Shown piece after piece: positions 47,919-58,941 of a stretch of 64,000 nucleotides of DNA (position 1 is the first letter of the stretch; the number at the start of each line of letters is the position of its first letter). The stretch covers positions 112,333 to 176,332 of the forward strand of contig MEHQ01000504.1 of assembly GCA_008828725.1 (NCBI GenBank), in the 5' to 3' direction. This DNA is from Saccharina japonica (lineage: Eukaryota; Sar; Phaeophyceae; Laminariales; Laminariaceae). Under the pieces are notes generated by a model. It was given only the letters and a program-made list of their open reading frames with translations. It was not told the origin of the DNA and made no database searches. A program made the position numbers and the translations under genes.

Positions 47919-48001
47919 CGTCGGCGCGCTTTAGGCGCTATACTAGGCCATAGTTCGTACGTACTCACAACGGGAATTCAGCCATAAAGGGATTAACCTA
48001 A

Positions 48002-48081
48002 CCCTCTCAGAGCTGCGAAACTTATTCCGTACTAATTCCAAGTACTTTGCCACCAAAAACGTGGGACCGGTTGTTCAGGGG
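48002..48081. mobile_element. MITE-A copy
   Basis: Starts CCCTCTCAGAGCTGCGAAAC and ends GGTTGTTCAGGGG. Confidence 0.75.
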
Positions 48082-48145
48082 TTGAAGGCTACCTACCGAT
48101 CCGGGTGTAATTATGATACCATTCATTTGCAGCAGCAGTTGTTAA

Positions 48146-48224
48146 CCCCTTAAGAACTGGTCCCGCGAATTTGGGAACAAACTACTTGGAATTAGTGTTG
48201 GGCAGTTTTTTCAGTTCTGAATCT
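48146..48224. mobile_element. MITE-A copy
   Basis: Starts CCCCTTAAGAACTGGTCCC after TTAA. The right end 'cagttctgaatct' has lost the GGG. Confidence 0.8.
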
Positions 48225-48268
48225 GTAAATACAAGGATCCTCATCGGGATTGATTGTGGTTGGCTTCA

Positions 48269-48275
<7 letters not shown>

Positions 48276-48301
<26 letters not shown>
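48276..48301. repeat. Poly-G tract
   Basis: About 25 G; the unit-2 counterpart is longer (about 31 G). Confidence 0.9.
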
Positions 48302-48801
48302 CGTGGGTGTCGCAAAAGCTGAAAAAAAGGAGAACACGGCAGCAGGCGTTTTTGTTCACTAGCGTACACCAGCTCGTGCATACTTGTACGCTACGTATGA
48401 TAGCCACCGGGCAAGAACGACTGACGACATGAAACAAAAAAAAAAGGTCTTGAAAAGCTTGAAAAACAACAGTAGCCACCCACCGGGCAAGTAACCGTGG
48501 GCAAGTAACACTGACCAATGACCAGCCCAAACCAGTTTATAGTTACGAGTACGATAATTCATGTTTAGTTCTATTCTACAATCGGTCGGGAGAATTCACA
48601 GCTGACGTGTTGCTTAGTTTAATATTACAGTAGTATCATTCCTGGTGTCATACTTACCAGGACCACTTCGTACGGAAATATAAGGATCGTTTGCAGTTTA
48701 ATACGAAGACCAAGCGGTTGTTACCAATCGGTCCGTCCGTAAAATTCCATCCGTTTGAGGTATGATACGATACCTGTTACAAGACATCTTCGTACATATC
48801 A

Positions 48802-48938
48802 TTAACAAGAAACAGGCTTACGCGTAGGAGTATATGAGTATCAGTATAAATACGGTCGTATTAATAGTAAGAAAAAGCCAGGCTGATGTTTAGAGGAAAA
48901 GTAGGGATTTCGAGATTCGTGATCTTGACATTATTGTA
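48802..48938. mobile_element. MITE-B cut off at the unit junction
   Basis: 'taacaagaaacaggcttacg', 'gccaggctgatgtttagagg' and 'gatcttgacattattgta', then N. The intact version is at 63620-63823. Confidence 0.85.
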
Positions 48939-48939
48939 N
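48939..48939. other. Single N at the junction of the two 14.7-kb units
   Basis: Left of the N is the interior of a MITE-B; right of it is the GGGGGG that opens unit 2. This suggests a join made during assembly or polishing. Confidence 0.9.
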
Positions 48940-49166
48940 GGGGGGTACTTCATTTTCATGCATGTCCGTAGTCGTATGACCATAGACCCTCGCATCCCTG
49001 CAATGCCGGGACGGAGCATGTCGGGTTTCCACCGACCAGGCAGACATTGGTTTGCTTGCACCAAAGCGCGAAGCGAAACGTGAGGTGTTCGGCGAGTCGC
49101 ATGAAGGGTGAGAGCTGCATCCTCGTACGAGTCCGCTTGTGAGGCGAGCTTTCTTGCATAATGGAT
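48940..49166 (-). repeat. I-repeat, unit-2 counterpart of 34291-34520
   Basis: Differs by 'gtatgaccatag' for 'gtatactcatag' and by a 2-bp change near 'cagacattgg'. Confidence 0.8.
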
Positions 49167-49324
49167 GATACATTTGGACAGGGGTATCACAGCGTGCCAA
49201 GCGAGGAGAAGGGCTTTAAAAAAACATGTCCGTAGTGGGGGCATGCATTGCCCAACCAGGTTTCTTGTGAGAGGGCCGCTACTGCTACTGCTACTGTTGT
49301 ATACCAGGTACCAGTATGACACAC

Positions 49325-49379
49325 ACGACAAATCGGCACAGACACTGGGTGTGCTGGATGTCGCGGGTAGAAAGGACGG

Positions 49380-49457
<78 letters not shown>

Positions 49458-49479
49458 CGCACACACACGCACACACATC
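49325..49479 (+). mobile_element. Retroposon F 3-prime end with (AC)n, unit 2
   Basis: Counterpart of 34988-35149, with 'gggtgtgctggatgtc' instead of 'gggtatgatggatgtc'. Confidence 0.75.
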
Positions 49480-49971
49480 ACGGGTGAACGTGAACGACCC
49501 ACACACCAAAAAAGCAAAACACCGGGAAAAAAAAAAACAGAAAAACTTGGTCTCCGGCTTCAGATTTGTTTCGAGCACGGTCTCCGGCTTCTTCTCTCCC
49601 AAGCAGGTCAGACACTCAAGACACTCAGACGCTCAGACGCTTAGAGAAGGGCGGCGGGCCGGGCCCCCCTGCAGATGGCGATTTACGGCCATGCTATTAT
49701 TAATAATAATTTATTATGAAGTAATTTATTATGCCAACACGCTCGTAATTACCTGGTACCTGGTTTTATATCCTCGGCTGTTGTACCGGCATATTATGTA
49801 TAACCTACTAGCATATAACGGGAATATAAGGACATTCGTACATCAATATGAAGACAAATATGTCCTTGTATTCGCGCCCAGAGCGGTACCAATCGGTACC
49901 TAAATGTCAGGGCCGTTTGGATGACACAATAATACTGAATAATATACATACAAACCTTCCCTCTTATGTAA

Positions 49972-50038
49972 ACCCCTTCAGAACCGGTGCCCCCGTTTTT
50001 TAGACAAAATACTTGGAATTAGTGTGGGATAAGTTTTG
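49972..50038. mobile_element. MITE-A, unit 2
   Basis: Counterpart of 35648-35715. Here 'ttggaattagtgtgggataa' matches the family consensus better than unit 1 does ('ttggaaatagcgtaggataa'). Confidence 0.7.
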
Positions 50039-50267
50039 TAGCCGCCATCAAAGGGTTCATTGTGGTATGATATATATATATATGCGTAGATAGACATTAC
50101 CTAGTATACATTTGGTATTATATGTGTGTTTTCGTTCGCATGAAGCCGCTCTTTCTACCCGTCGACATCCAGCAACCTCACCCCAGTTTCCGTGCATTTT
50201 TAATTTATTTATTTTCCCCCCATGTATTTTTATTATCTTCACCCTTTTTTTCTCTCTCCCTTTTTAT

Positions 50268-50535
50268 CACGGAGGAGCATAGTAGCAAATAGGACCTACG
50301 GAGCACACAAAAACCTACATATTCCCCTATTTTTACTGTCAATATTTGGTCCTGCCTGTCGTATATGGCATTGCATTGTCTGCTCTGCTTACTGCACTGA
50401 GCGTAGTATCTCTGTGTCGTAGTTTTGTGACCACAGAACTGGTACCTTTTTAGGATGAAGAATCGGCACGGACACTGGGTGTGCTGGATGTCGAAGGGTA
50501 GAAAGGAAGGTTTAATGTGAAGAACACACACACAG
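50268..50535. mobile_element. MITE-D fused to truncated retroposon F, unit 2
   Basis: MITE-D 50268-50355 runs to 'tttggtcctg' and continues directly as 'cctgtcgtatatggcattgc' of F. Unit 1 has 228 bp between these points. Confidence 0.75.
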
Positions 50536-50700
50536 TATCATCGCCTTTCTTTTCTCTCTCATTCGTTAGTCGTAACTCAGATCCGGGATCACTAAGCAGG
50601 CTATTTTCCTCCCTCCCCACTACGGTACGTGCCTTGCTTTTTTTAGTCGCGGTTGGAAAATGTCAGCACTTTCTGCCTCTCTAACGTCTTTTTGAACGCT
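50536..50700 (-). mobile_element. SINE fragment, unit 2
   Basis: 'agtcgtaactcagatccggg' and 'aaatgtcagcactttctgcc'. It carries more of the tail side ('atcgcctttcttttctctct') than unit 1. Confidence 0.65.
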
Positions 50701-51086
50701 CGAAAAGTATTGTAGCGTACTGGTAATGAATTCTATGAGTGTGCCATTTATTTTGTGTTCGTTATTCACAGGTTTAGGGGATCAAATCTTTTGCGCAATC
50801 CTCCTTTCGGAGGACCGAGAAAAAACCATGAAAAAACAATGATACAAGCTAGGGAAACATCAACCGTCTACGACGAGCACCTTTAAGCGCCCGACACACA
50901 TGAAGTGTCATATGTATGTACGAGTACAGACAGCAGTAGTAGTGGGTGCCCCGAGTTGACATTGAGAGCATCCCGTGACACTAAGCCAAAACAGGGGGCG
51001 GTTTTTACTGCACAACGCTCTTATCTGTACAACTATTTAATAGTGGGGAATATGTATTGTTGTTGTTGTTGTAGAGAAGAGTTTAA

Positions 51087-51189
51087 TACGGAGGACCATC
51101 GTAGTAAATAGGACCTACGGTACATACAAAAACCTATATATTTAACTATTTTTACTAACACTATTTGGTCATATTTACTGTGGTCCCCC
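51087..51189. mobile_element. MITE-D, unit 2
   Basis: Counterpart of 36982-37084. Just upstream unit 2 has a (TTG)n expansion absent from unit 1. Confidence 0.8.
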
Positions 51190-51243
51190 TTTATAGTATA
51201 TATTTCAAAAAATTAAAAAAAACAACAGCTGTGTATAGGTGGT

Positions 51244-51377
51244 AACATGTGTCGTAGTTTTGTGACCACAGAACTGGTACCCCTCTAGGATGAAGAATCG
51301 GCAAGGACACTGGGGTGTGCTGGATGTCGACGGGTAAAAAGGAAGGTTTAATGTGAAGAACACGCACACGCATACAT
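51244..51377 (+). mobile_element. Retroposon F truncated copy, unit 2
   Basis: Counterpart of 37142-37275. Immediately upstream unit 2 has 'gtgtataggtgg' where unit 1 has 'gtgtacgaataggtgg'. Confidence 0.75.
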
Positions 51378-51534
51378 GCCGATTTGACCGCTCGTAAATC
51401 CCGAATGCTCTCATCTTGGGCGCTCTTAATCACGGTAGGCACTGCTACTACTACTGCTGTAGGCGAAGAAGCCAGGAAGGGGCCTGTCGTTGCCGTGCCG
51501 CGTGCGTACGTACGTGCGACTCCTTTTTTTGTGT

Positions 51535-51720
51535 ATTTTTTTATGTTTCCATCCTATTTATTTTTTCTCTCCCTCCACATATTATACGTACGGGATGACG
51601 TCGTGAAGAAAGGAAGGAAGAACACACACACATGTATCATATACGTATTTCATACTAATATAATAGTCGTAACTAATAAGATCCGGGGTCACAAAAGCAG
51701 GCTCTTCTCCCTCCTCCTTT
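51535..51720 (-). mobile_element. SINE fragment with insert, unit 2
   Basis: Counterpart of 37434-37619, essentially identical. Confidence 0.6.
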
Positions 51721-51978
51721 GACATGTTGAAACATTGTACCATATCCTATGTATCATACCACCTCTCTTGGTGACCCCGAGACATCGATGAAAACAAAAG
51801 ATAACCTTGGTTGTATTGGTCATAAGGGAGAGAACCCTATCGCTGACTTGGTACGAGTATTATTTTAAATACCGACGATTGGTTTTTGATGAATGCACGT
51901 GTGCCCGTGGGAAGTACGTAAGTACCAATACCAACCATTCGGTTAGGGAAGTACCTTGTTGGCCTTCGACCCCACCTG

Positions 51979-52160
51979 GTGTGTGTGTGTTCTGCACATT
52001 AAGCCTTCCTTTCTACCCGTCGACATCCAGCACACCCAGGAGTGTCCGTGCCGATTCTTCGTCCTAAAAAAGGTACCAGTTCTGTGGTCACAAAACTACG
52101 ACACAGCAGAGATACTGCGCTCAGTGCAGTAAGCAGAGCAGACGATGCAATGCCACACAT
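51979..52160 (-). mobile_element. Retroposon F, unit 2
   Basis: Counterpart of 37889-38070. About 90 bp upstream a 12-bp 'cacttaataagc' of unit 1 is missing. Confidence 0.8.
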
Positions 52161-52169
52161 ACCTGGTAT

Positions 52170-52315
52170 TTCGGAGGTCCATAGTAAATAGGACCGAATA
52201 TTATTATTAATAGTAAAAATGTGAAGGACAGGGTGGCGCTAGTTCCACAAAAATAGGGAAATATATAGTTTTTCTTTTGCGTACCACAGGTCCTATTTAC
52301 TTTGGTTCCCCGTAA
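52170..52315. mobile_element. MITE-D with internal insert, unit 2
   Basis: Counterpart of 38081-38226. Confidence 0.7.
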
Positions 52316-52689
52316 TACAAATGGTATGATAGTTTCGAGGCTAACCACTCCGACGTCGTACGCGTCGACTACCTCCGGGGCGACCGGCTTTCTAGGGTTA
52401 CATACATATATATACCAGGTATATACTATACATACATTCAGAATCCCCAACACCGTAATTACAATGAATTGGTCGCACATACTATACTATCCTATATACA
52501 TTCAGAATCGCAACACCGCCGTGAATAGTAAACACAATTAATTGGTCGTGCGTGCGCGTAAAGAATGCTGAAAAACAATTCGAGCTGGATCAGACTGGAT
52601 AGTGGTGTGGCTGTGGTGGCGATGCGTGGTCCTATTATATGTACGATAGAGGTATGTATCATTTTTTGGGGGGCGGGGGGGGGCGGAAA

Positions 52690-52834
52690 CCCATTCAGAA
52701 CTGAAAACACTTATCCCACACTATTTCCAAGTAGTTTGTCCCCAAAAACGGGTGACCAGTTCTGAAGGGGTTGAACTGGTCCCACGTTTTTGGGGAGGAA
52801 TTAGTGTGGGATAAGTTTTTCAGTTCTGAATGGG
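52690..52834. mobile_element. MITE-A head-to-head pair, unit 2
   Basis: Counterpart of 38595-38739. Confidence 0.8.
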
Positions 52835-53083
52835 TTAAATAACCCCAAAAAATCGTCGGAATTTCATTGTTGTATTGCAGTATTCTTCTCCTGTTTTTTT
52901 TTTTATTTTTACTCAAGGCCACACGGGATGATTGTGTAATTAATCATCGGATCATCGGGTATACCAGCATTTTTAGTTTCCTCCCCAAAATCATTTTTGT
53001 TTACTTACTACTAGTGTGGAGCTCCTCAAGTGGGGAGCGCTTCCGAAATGCATGAATATCGAGTACCCCCCCCCCCTATTTCC

Positions 53084-53210
53084 ATCACGGGGGCAATACA
53101 TACCACTAGTAATCAGGACCAGATATTCTTAGTAAAAATACTGGAATACATACACAGGTTTTAGTGTATGAGATGGGTCCTGGTTACTACTACTGTATGG
53201 TCCCCGCGTA
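53084..53210. mobile_element. MITE-D with TACTACTGTA, unit 2
   Basis: Counterpart of 38992-39107. The insertion is shared, so it predates the separation of the units. Confidence 0.7.
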
Positions 53211-53469
53211 AATAGTGGGAAACGTCTTTTGACTTTTTTTTTCAGATTTACCCCCTTTATATAGGGGACTGCTGTCCCGGTCTGGGGACAACTTACTTAA
53301 AATTAGAGTCAGATAGGTATTACTAGGTGTTTTTTGTGCAGTAAAGCCAACCACGAGCGGCATTTTAACACTCACTGTTCGACAACCTCACGCGCCGGTT
53401 TATGGGGGCAAAATAATTGTAGTTAGGGTGGGAAAACTTAGGAGTTGTACTCGTAAAAGGGATAAGGGG

Positions 53470-53555
53470 AGGGGGGGGGGGGGGGGGGGCGTACTCACTT
53501 GTTGCTTGGCTTGGTCATTTGACTATTGACCACGCACCCCTTACGAGACGGAGGA
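53470..53555 (-). repeat. I-repeat module after poly-G, unit 2
   Basis: Counterpart of 39367-39452. Confidence 0.7.
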
Positions 53556-53656
53556 CACCGTCAGCTGTGAGGTCGGGCAACCAACCACGGAGTGTGAGTG
53601 TGATACGTTCGTGAAAAACCGTCTGTATCGAAAGCGAAAGCTGCGCGTGGTATATG

Positions 53657-53773
53657 TAAAAAAAAAAAAAAAAAAAAAACAGCTGTGAGGTCGAGGGTTT
53701 CGTCGAAACTCATCTTTGCTAGCTGCGTGTAAAACTTCGATCGCGCCTACTTACGGGTTTTATATGTATAGTA
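53657..53773 (+). mobile_element. G-repeat arm, unit 2
   Basis: Counterpart of 39557-39670. Confidence 0.75.
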
Positions 53774-53880
53774 CTTCAACAACACTTTTGCAAACGAGAA
53801 TATACGTCAGCCGTCAGTTGTCGGCTGTTCATGAAGCTCACTCCTAGTACTTACTTCCAGAGCTTGTGTATATATCTCTC

Positions 53881-54024
53881 TAGGATTAAGATTTGGCACG
53901 GACACTGGCTGTGTTGTATAGATGTCGGCACGGACACTGACTGACTGTGTTCATATATAGATGTCGACAGGTATATTCATAGAAGGAACGGCTGAATGTG
54001 AAAAACAAACACACTTCACACACT
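53881..54024 (+). mobile_element. Diverged retroposon F, unit 2
   Basis: Counterpart of 39778-39921. Confidence 0.65.
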
Positions 54025-54344
54025 TCCTTCCATCGAATTACCGAATTGGTTGGTAGGTGCGATGCATCGTATTCTACCCTCTGCTTATATTACCAAATAT
54101 ATCGGGAGACAGGGCTTTCAACCCTTGACAGACATCAGATTTGCCTTGACATGCCGTGACTGACACCAAACTACTAGGTTTTAGTGTGGAGCACTTCGGC
54201 CCTACACCCTTGACAGCGCATGTTTTGCCTTGCGTGACATGTCTCCCGACATCTTTGCTCATTACTACATTGTATATACAACGCATGAAGAAAATAGAAA
54301 ATATCTGTCGTGGTGGTGTCGTAACCACAAGAGCTTGTATATAC

Positions 54345-54637
54345 CGCTTGATTGTTGATTTGCTTCAGTATATTTACTTTTTATTCTTTTTTCGTTTTCG
54401 CTTTTTTGTTTTTTTTTTCTCTTTTTTTCTCTTGCATGCACCTGGATTGCTAGCAGGGTACGTAGGTCTTGCCTGTCGTATATGGTATTGCATTGTCTGC
54501 TGTACGAAGTATCTCTCTCTGTCGTAGTTTTGTGACCACAGAACTGGTACCTTTTTAGGATGAAGAATCGGCACGGACACTGGGTGTGCTGGATGTCGAC
54601 GGGTAGAAAGGAAGGTTTAATGTGAAGAACACACTCA
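54345..54637 (+). mobile_element. Retroposon F, longest copy, unit 2
   Basis: Counterpart of 40242-40536, including the TACGTA insertion. Confidence 0.8.
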
Positions 54638-54832
54638 CATAGGGGGGGGTTACGATGATATGACCCCCCCCCCCCTGCCAAAAGGACTCGAGTACGACAT
54701 TAGTAGTCATACTCGTATATAGCCCATAGTAGGTTGTATATACTCGTACATACTACAGTGGGTCGTGCTTGTTCCACAGAATGAGTGCATCGTGCCTCGT
54801 GCGTGGCTCGCGGAGTCGGCAATACTTCCAAG

Positions 54833-54913
54833 CCGGTGACTTTTTTCTATCCTATGTACACATTGGGTGTGAACGGGTAGAAAAAATGGTTCAATGTGAA
54901 GAACACACACATA
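54833..54913 (+). mobile_element. Retroposon F 3-prime end, unit 2
   Basis: Counterpart of 40729-40808. Confidence 0.65.
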
Positions 54914-54935
54914 TTACCTTCGCCCTCGTATAGAT

Positions 54936-55038
54936 GGAGGCGAGAGACAGCGGTATATTGCTGCAGTCCAGTATACTGATTGATTATTACGACAGTATAA
55001 TCGCCATTGACTGAGAGTCAGCCAGTGCCCAGCCCTAT
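54936..55038. mobile_element. MITE-P right-half fragment, unit 2
   Basis: Counterpart of 40832-40934. Confidence 0.6.
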
Positions 55039-55352
55039 GATGTGCACTTTCTCCAGCTACCGAGTACCTCCTTTTCAGGGCGGGGTGACCCAGAGGGCGC
55101 TCATCCCCCCTCCCCGCTGCAGTGCATGCCTTCCCTTTTTTTGTCGCGGGAAGAGGATACCCTTCTTACCCCCGTCTCTTCGCATGGAAATGGACGATAC
55201 CACACACCCGAAAGGAAAAAAAAAAAAACCGATACGTACAAAAATATAATGTATACATGAGGTCAGTATAAATACCACACTCGTGTTTCCGAGGCCGACG
55301 CTCCCATGTAAAAAAGAGATCACATATTACAGCAGTGGGTATTCCGAATTGA

Positions 55353-55441
55353 CCCTTATAGAACTGGAGTCCCGTTTTGGGGACAAATTACTTAGAATTA
55401 GAGTGGTTTGTCCCCAAAACGGGACTGCAGTCCTAAACGGG
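55353..55441. mobile_element. MITE-A2, unit 2
   Basis: Counterpart of 41248-41336. It has CCCCAAAACGGG where unit 1 has CCCCAATACGGG. Confidence 0.85.
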
Positions 55442-55789
55442 TCAAGAGAGGTGTGGTACAGGCCGGAAACAGCTCTCTTAACTAGCTTTCTCTCTTATCC
55501 ATAGTATTAATAGTAGTAGAAGTAGTAGTGTTGGTGTCAGTCAAGGCAAAGCACATGTGTCAAGGAAAAAGTTGCTGTCTGTCGAAGAGTGTGAACTGCA
55601 GCATACCCGTGTCACCCTCCATAATATACACCAATTTGATTCTCTTTACAAATCCCTTAGGGACAGCCGCCCCCCCCCCACCTGCGTACGAAAAAGGCTT
55701 TAGCCGTGACACCGCACATCGCCGCCCCTCCCGCCCCACCCCCTTCCCCATTTAATTTATTTGTTTTGGGATTCACATGATATACAGTA

Positions 55790-55956
55790 CAGGACACCTA
55801 ATAAGAAACAGTGCTAATAAGGAAAGCAGACTGAGATATGAGTAGAAATAAGAAATTCGAGACGTCGTTCTCTTCAATTTAAGTGTGAGAAAGCACCTCT
55901 CTCGGATAAGAAATCCAGCCTGGACCAGATTTCCTGTTCTCTTATTAGGCGTCCTG
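55790..55956. mobile_element. MITE-B, first of pair, unit 2
   Basis: Complete at both ends (CAGGACACCTAATAAGAAAC ... 'ttattaggcgtcctg') with TA sites. Its unit-1 positional partner at 41680 belongs to another sub-lineage, so this block is not simply allelic. Confidence 0.8.
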
Positions 55957-55973
55957 TACTGTACAGTACAGTA

Positions 55974-56139
55974 CAGGTCACCTAATAAGAAACAGGCTAA
56001 TAAGAAAGCCAGGCTGAGATTAAGAGGAAAATATGAAATTTTGGAGTTGTTATCTTGAAATTAGTGTGGAGAGCACCCTCTCTCAAATAAGAAATCTAGC
56101 CTGGACCAGATTTTTTTTTTTTTTTCCGGTTTCTTATTA
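55974..56139. mobile_element. MITE-B, second of pair, unit 2
   Basis: Starts CAGGTCACCTAATAAGAAAC. A T-run replaces 'tccctg' before 'gtttcttatta'. The preceding GTACTGTACAGTACAGTACAGG links the pair. Confidence 0.8.
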
Positions 56140-56682
56140 TGCTGTATTTTGTTTTCCTATATTTCGACACTTTCGGACCCCGAGAGAGAGGGCAACCAAC
56201 AACGACGGCAACGTTTTTGGTGTTCTTATCAAACCGTCTTTGTTTTTTTCTTCTTCTTTTTTTATCCTCCGGCGGATGGGTAAAAATAAAGCTTACGCCC
56301 TCCACACTTCCACGTCTCACTGCGTGTCGTGTGTCAGTTCACTCCATGTCCCCTCGGAAGCATCAGCCCTTGCTGCCTCGTCTGCGAGGATATTTGTGCG
56401 AGCAGCGCGAGCGCCCTAAGAGCAGCAGTACGGGTACGTAGGTCACGTTGCCCCCGTGCCGAACGTATGATACCACTCCTAGAAGCTACATACCATGACG
56501 TGTGATATGTGATGTGTACCAATTTGTATACGAATCCCTTGCGAGTACTCACGCGCAGTGGTCGTTGTGCTGCAGTCGCCAATGTATTGTTGTCAATTTG
56601 AATTTGTATCTCCTCTCAAAATCTCGCACTCGCAAGGGTTAGCATTAACCGCAGTATACCGGTACTTGGTATATCACACGTA

Positions 56683-56775
56683 GAGGTGGGCACTAAGCAC
56701 TGGCTGGCTCTTTCAATAGCGATTTACTGCCGTCGTCGTCGTCGAAATCAATCAGCACCAGGTCCTATACTAATA
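56683..56775. mobile_element. MITE-P left-half fragment, unit 2
   Basis: Counterpart of 42556-42650. Confidence 0.5.
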
Positions 56776-57202
56776 GCATGAGATTGCAGCGTTTGCTGAC
56801 CTATATGGTTAAGCCAGTAATGACTTTTGCCTACAGTGCGTATGATATACCGTAGTAGTAGTATACAAGGAAAAAAAAAAAAAAGTCTTGATAATGAGGC
56901 AAAAGGCCGAGGCAGCGAATAAGAAATACCGCAATAAGAAGCCGCACTGAACACGAGAAGAGGGGTGGACAAAGGGTGATAGTGGATCATTAAAATGGGG
57001 GTTTTGTCTTGGTAGTAGTATGTTGACCCTCAGATCGAACCCTAACCCTAACCCTAACCCGAACCCTATGCCAGTGGTCAGTGCTTGCTTGGCCAATCAG
57101 AGTGCCTAATTAGCTACCTTAGGAAGATCCACTAACAGTGTTTGTCCACTACTGCACGAGAACGTTCGGCCCATTGTTTGGGGGACGCTAAACATGTTCA
57201 TG

Positions 57203-57315
57203 TGTGGGTGTGTTCTTCATATTAAACCGTCCTTTCTACCCGTCGATATCCAGCACACCTAATAGTGTCTGTGCCGATTCTTCATCCTACGAGAGAGATA
57301 GCAGTTGTCATGTAC
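57203..57315 (-). mobile_element. Retroposon F copy (unit 2 only)
   Basis: 'tgttcttcatattaaaccgt', 'cctttctacccgtcgatatc' and 'gtgccgattcttcatcctac' lie in the 1398-bp segment absent from unit 1. Confidence 0.75.
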
Positions 57316-57336
57316 ATTTATATCGAGAGCGCCCGG

Positions 57337-57530
57337 AAAAAAGAGAAAACGACACACCACAACCGCCGAGAGCTTAGTCAATGGACATAGACAAACCTCC
57401 GCTGATGATTCACTATGATGAATAAAAAAGCAAAATGGGAAAAAAAAATTCCTTATTTTCATTTTTTTCACTTGGGTTTTAGTAACCCCCCCCCCCCCCC
57501 CTCCGTAACGAACAAAAAATACTTGTAGGT
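57337..57530. mobile_element. Diverged element M relative (unit 2 only)
   Basis: 'agagaaaacgacacaccaca', 'cacttgggttttagtaac', then a C-run and 'cgaacaaaaaat' follow the order of element M loosely. Confidence 0.45.
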
Positions 57531-57861
57531 GTCGAGAATAATTTCGCACCACCCTCGTCCGCACAATGGTCATTATTGGCATATTTCGGTACTTGTTCTA
57601 ATATTAGTATAGGAACTCCATTCAATGTGCAAGGATGCTTGGAAAAAAAAAGGGAAAATAATTAGTTTTTTGTTGCCGTAGTTGACTCGCCGAGCTAGCC
57701 CTCTGCTACTGGGCATCATTAAGCCCCACCCTGTATAATAATGTTAATACTGCACCAGACTGCACTGCTGATGTGTGCAGGAACCAAAAATTCTCACTCA
57801 AAATTTCAAATAATTTCGGGTTTTGTCGCGACAGCGGAAGTGCAGTCAGTCTCACACTAAC

Positions 57862-57996
57862 AGTTTCAGAACTACAAAACTAACCCCACACCTACAGCAG
57901 TAGTTTGTCCCTTAATCCTCTCAACCTTCAAGAACCGGTCGTCCCCCGTTTGTGGGGACACACTACTTGGCATTAGTGTGGGATAAGTTTTGTAAC
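57862..57996. mobile_element. Rearranged MITE-A (unit 2 only)
   Basis: 'tttcagaactacaaaactaa' and 'gcagtagtttgtcc' form one partial copy; 'caagaaccggtcgtcccccg' and 'gggacacactacttggcatt' form a second. Confidence 0.6.
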
Positions 57997-58042
57997 AGAT
58001 AAAGTGAGACTGCACCGGTTTTCCAGGGATTAAGGGGATTAA

Positions 58043-58122
58043 CCCCTTAATAACTGGTCCCACGCATTTGGGGAAAAAATACTTGGAATTAGTGAGGGAT
58101 CATGTTTTGAGTTCTGAATTGG
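58043..58122. mobile_element. MITE-A copy (unit 2 only)
   Basis: Starts CCCCTTAATAACTGGTCCC after TTAA and ends GAGTTCTGAATTGG. Confidence 0.8.
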
Positions 58123-58128
58123 TTATAA

Positions 58129-58217
58129 CCCTTATAGAACTGCAGTCCCTTTTTGGGGACAAACCACTCTAATTAAAAGTAATTTGTCCCCAAAACGGGA
58201 CTCCAGTCCTATAAGGG
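58129..58217. mobile_element. MITE-A2 copy (unit 2 only)
   Basis: Starts CCCTTATAGAACTGCAG and ends CCAGTCCTATAAGGG followed by TTAA. The left flank is TTATAA. Confidence 0.85.
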
Positions 58218-58224
58218 TTAAGAA

Positions 58225-58500
58225 CGCTTTCGCCCTCGGTTTGTCCACGTGGTGTAACACACTATCAATACCAAAATTGAAAAAAAAAAACGTGTGTGCA
58301 GTCCCCACCTTTAAGGGTTCAGAACGTTTTTTATTCGTCCTTCGTTTGCCACGTGGTGTACCCACTTATCAATATATATACATATACACGAGTGTTTTCG
58401 ATCGAAAACGAAAGTAAATGGGTCCGTCTTTCGTTTTACCCACTATCAGCTATCAACACGAGTGTTGTGAATCGACAACGAAAAGTGGCTGGGTCCGTTT
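58225..58500. repeat. Two diverged copies of a GGTTTGTCCACGTGGTGTA segment
   Basis: 'cctcggtttgtccacgtggt' plus 'actatcaatacc' at 58239 resembles 'tcgtttgccacgtggtgtac' plus 'ttatcaatat' at 58343. 'cgagtgtt...gaaaacgaaa' also occurs twice near 58390 and 58460. Confidence 0.55.
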
Positions 58501-58599
58501 TTCGTTTTTTTTTGTTGTTTGCCAAAAGTGTCGGTCGGTTTCGATCGGTTTTCCGGGGGTTTTCATACAGATATGCAGGGATCATTATAGGTCTGGGAG

Positions 58600-58618
58600 G
58601 GGGGGGGGGGGGGGGGGA
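58600..58618. repeat. Poly-G tract, unit 2
   Basis: Counterpart of 43074-43093. Confidence 0.9.
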
Positions 58619-58775
58619 AATAAACAATTCGCAAAAAAAAAATCAAGTCGGTTTCCGGTTTCAGTCGGTTTCGTTTGGTTTCGGTCGGCAAAAACCGACC
58701 GAAAAACCGACCGAAAAACGGTTTCTCGGTTTTCGATTCCCAGCAGCACTGCTCGTCCTGTACTTTGATACAGTA

Positions 58776-58941
58776 CAGGACACCTAATAAGAAACATGCT
58801 AATAGGAAAGCAAGGCTGAGATTCAGAGGCAAATAGGAAATTCGGGCGTCGTTCTCTTCAACTTAAGTGTAGAGAAAGCACCGTCTCTCGGATAAGAAAT
58901 CCAGCCTGGACCAGATTTCCTGTTTCTTATTAGGCGTCCTG
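58776..58941. mobile_element. MITE-B intact, unit 2
   Basis: Counterpart of 43251-43416, with no differences noticed. Confidence 0.88.

Larger units (their letters stand above)
34291..48938. repeat. 14.65-kb tandem unit 1
   Basis: The whole block is repeated in the same order and orientation at 48940-63755 with mostly small differences. It starts at 'ggggggtacttcattttcat' and ends abruptly at 'cttgacattattgta' inside a MITE-B, one base before an N. Relative to unit 2 it has extra segments near 34641-34964, 36048-36275 and 43638-44356, and lacks the 57139-58536 segment. Confidence 0.9.
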
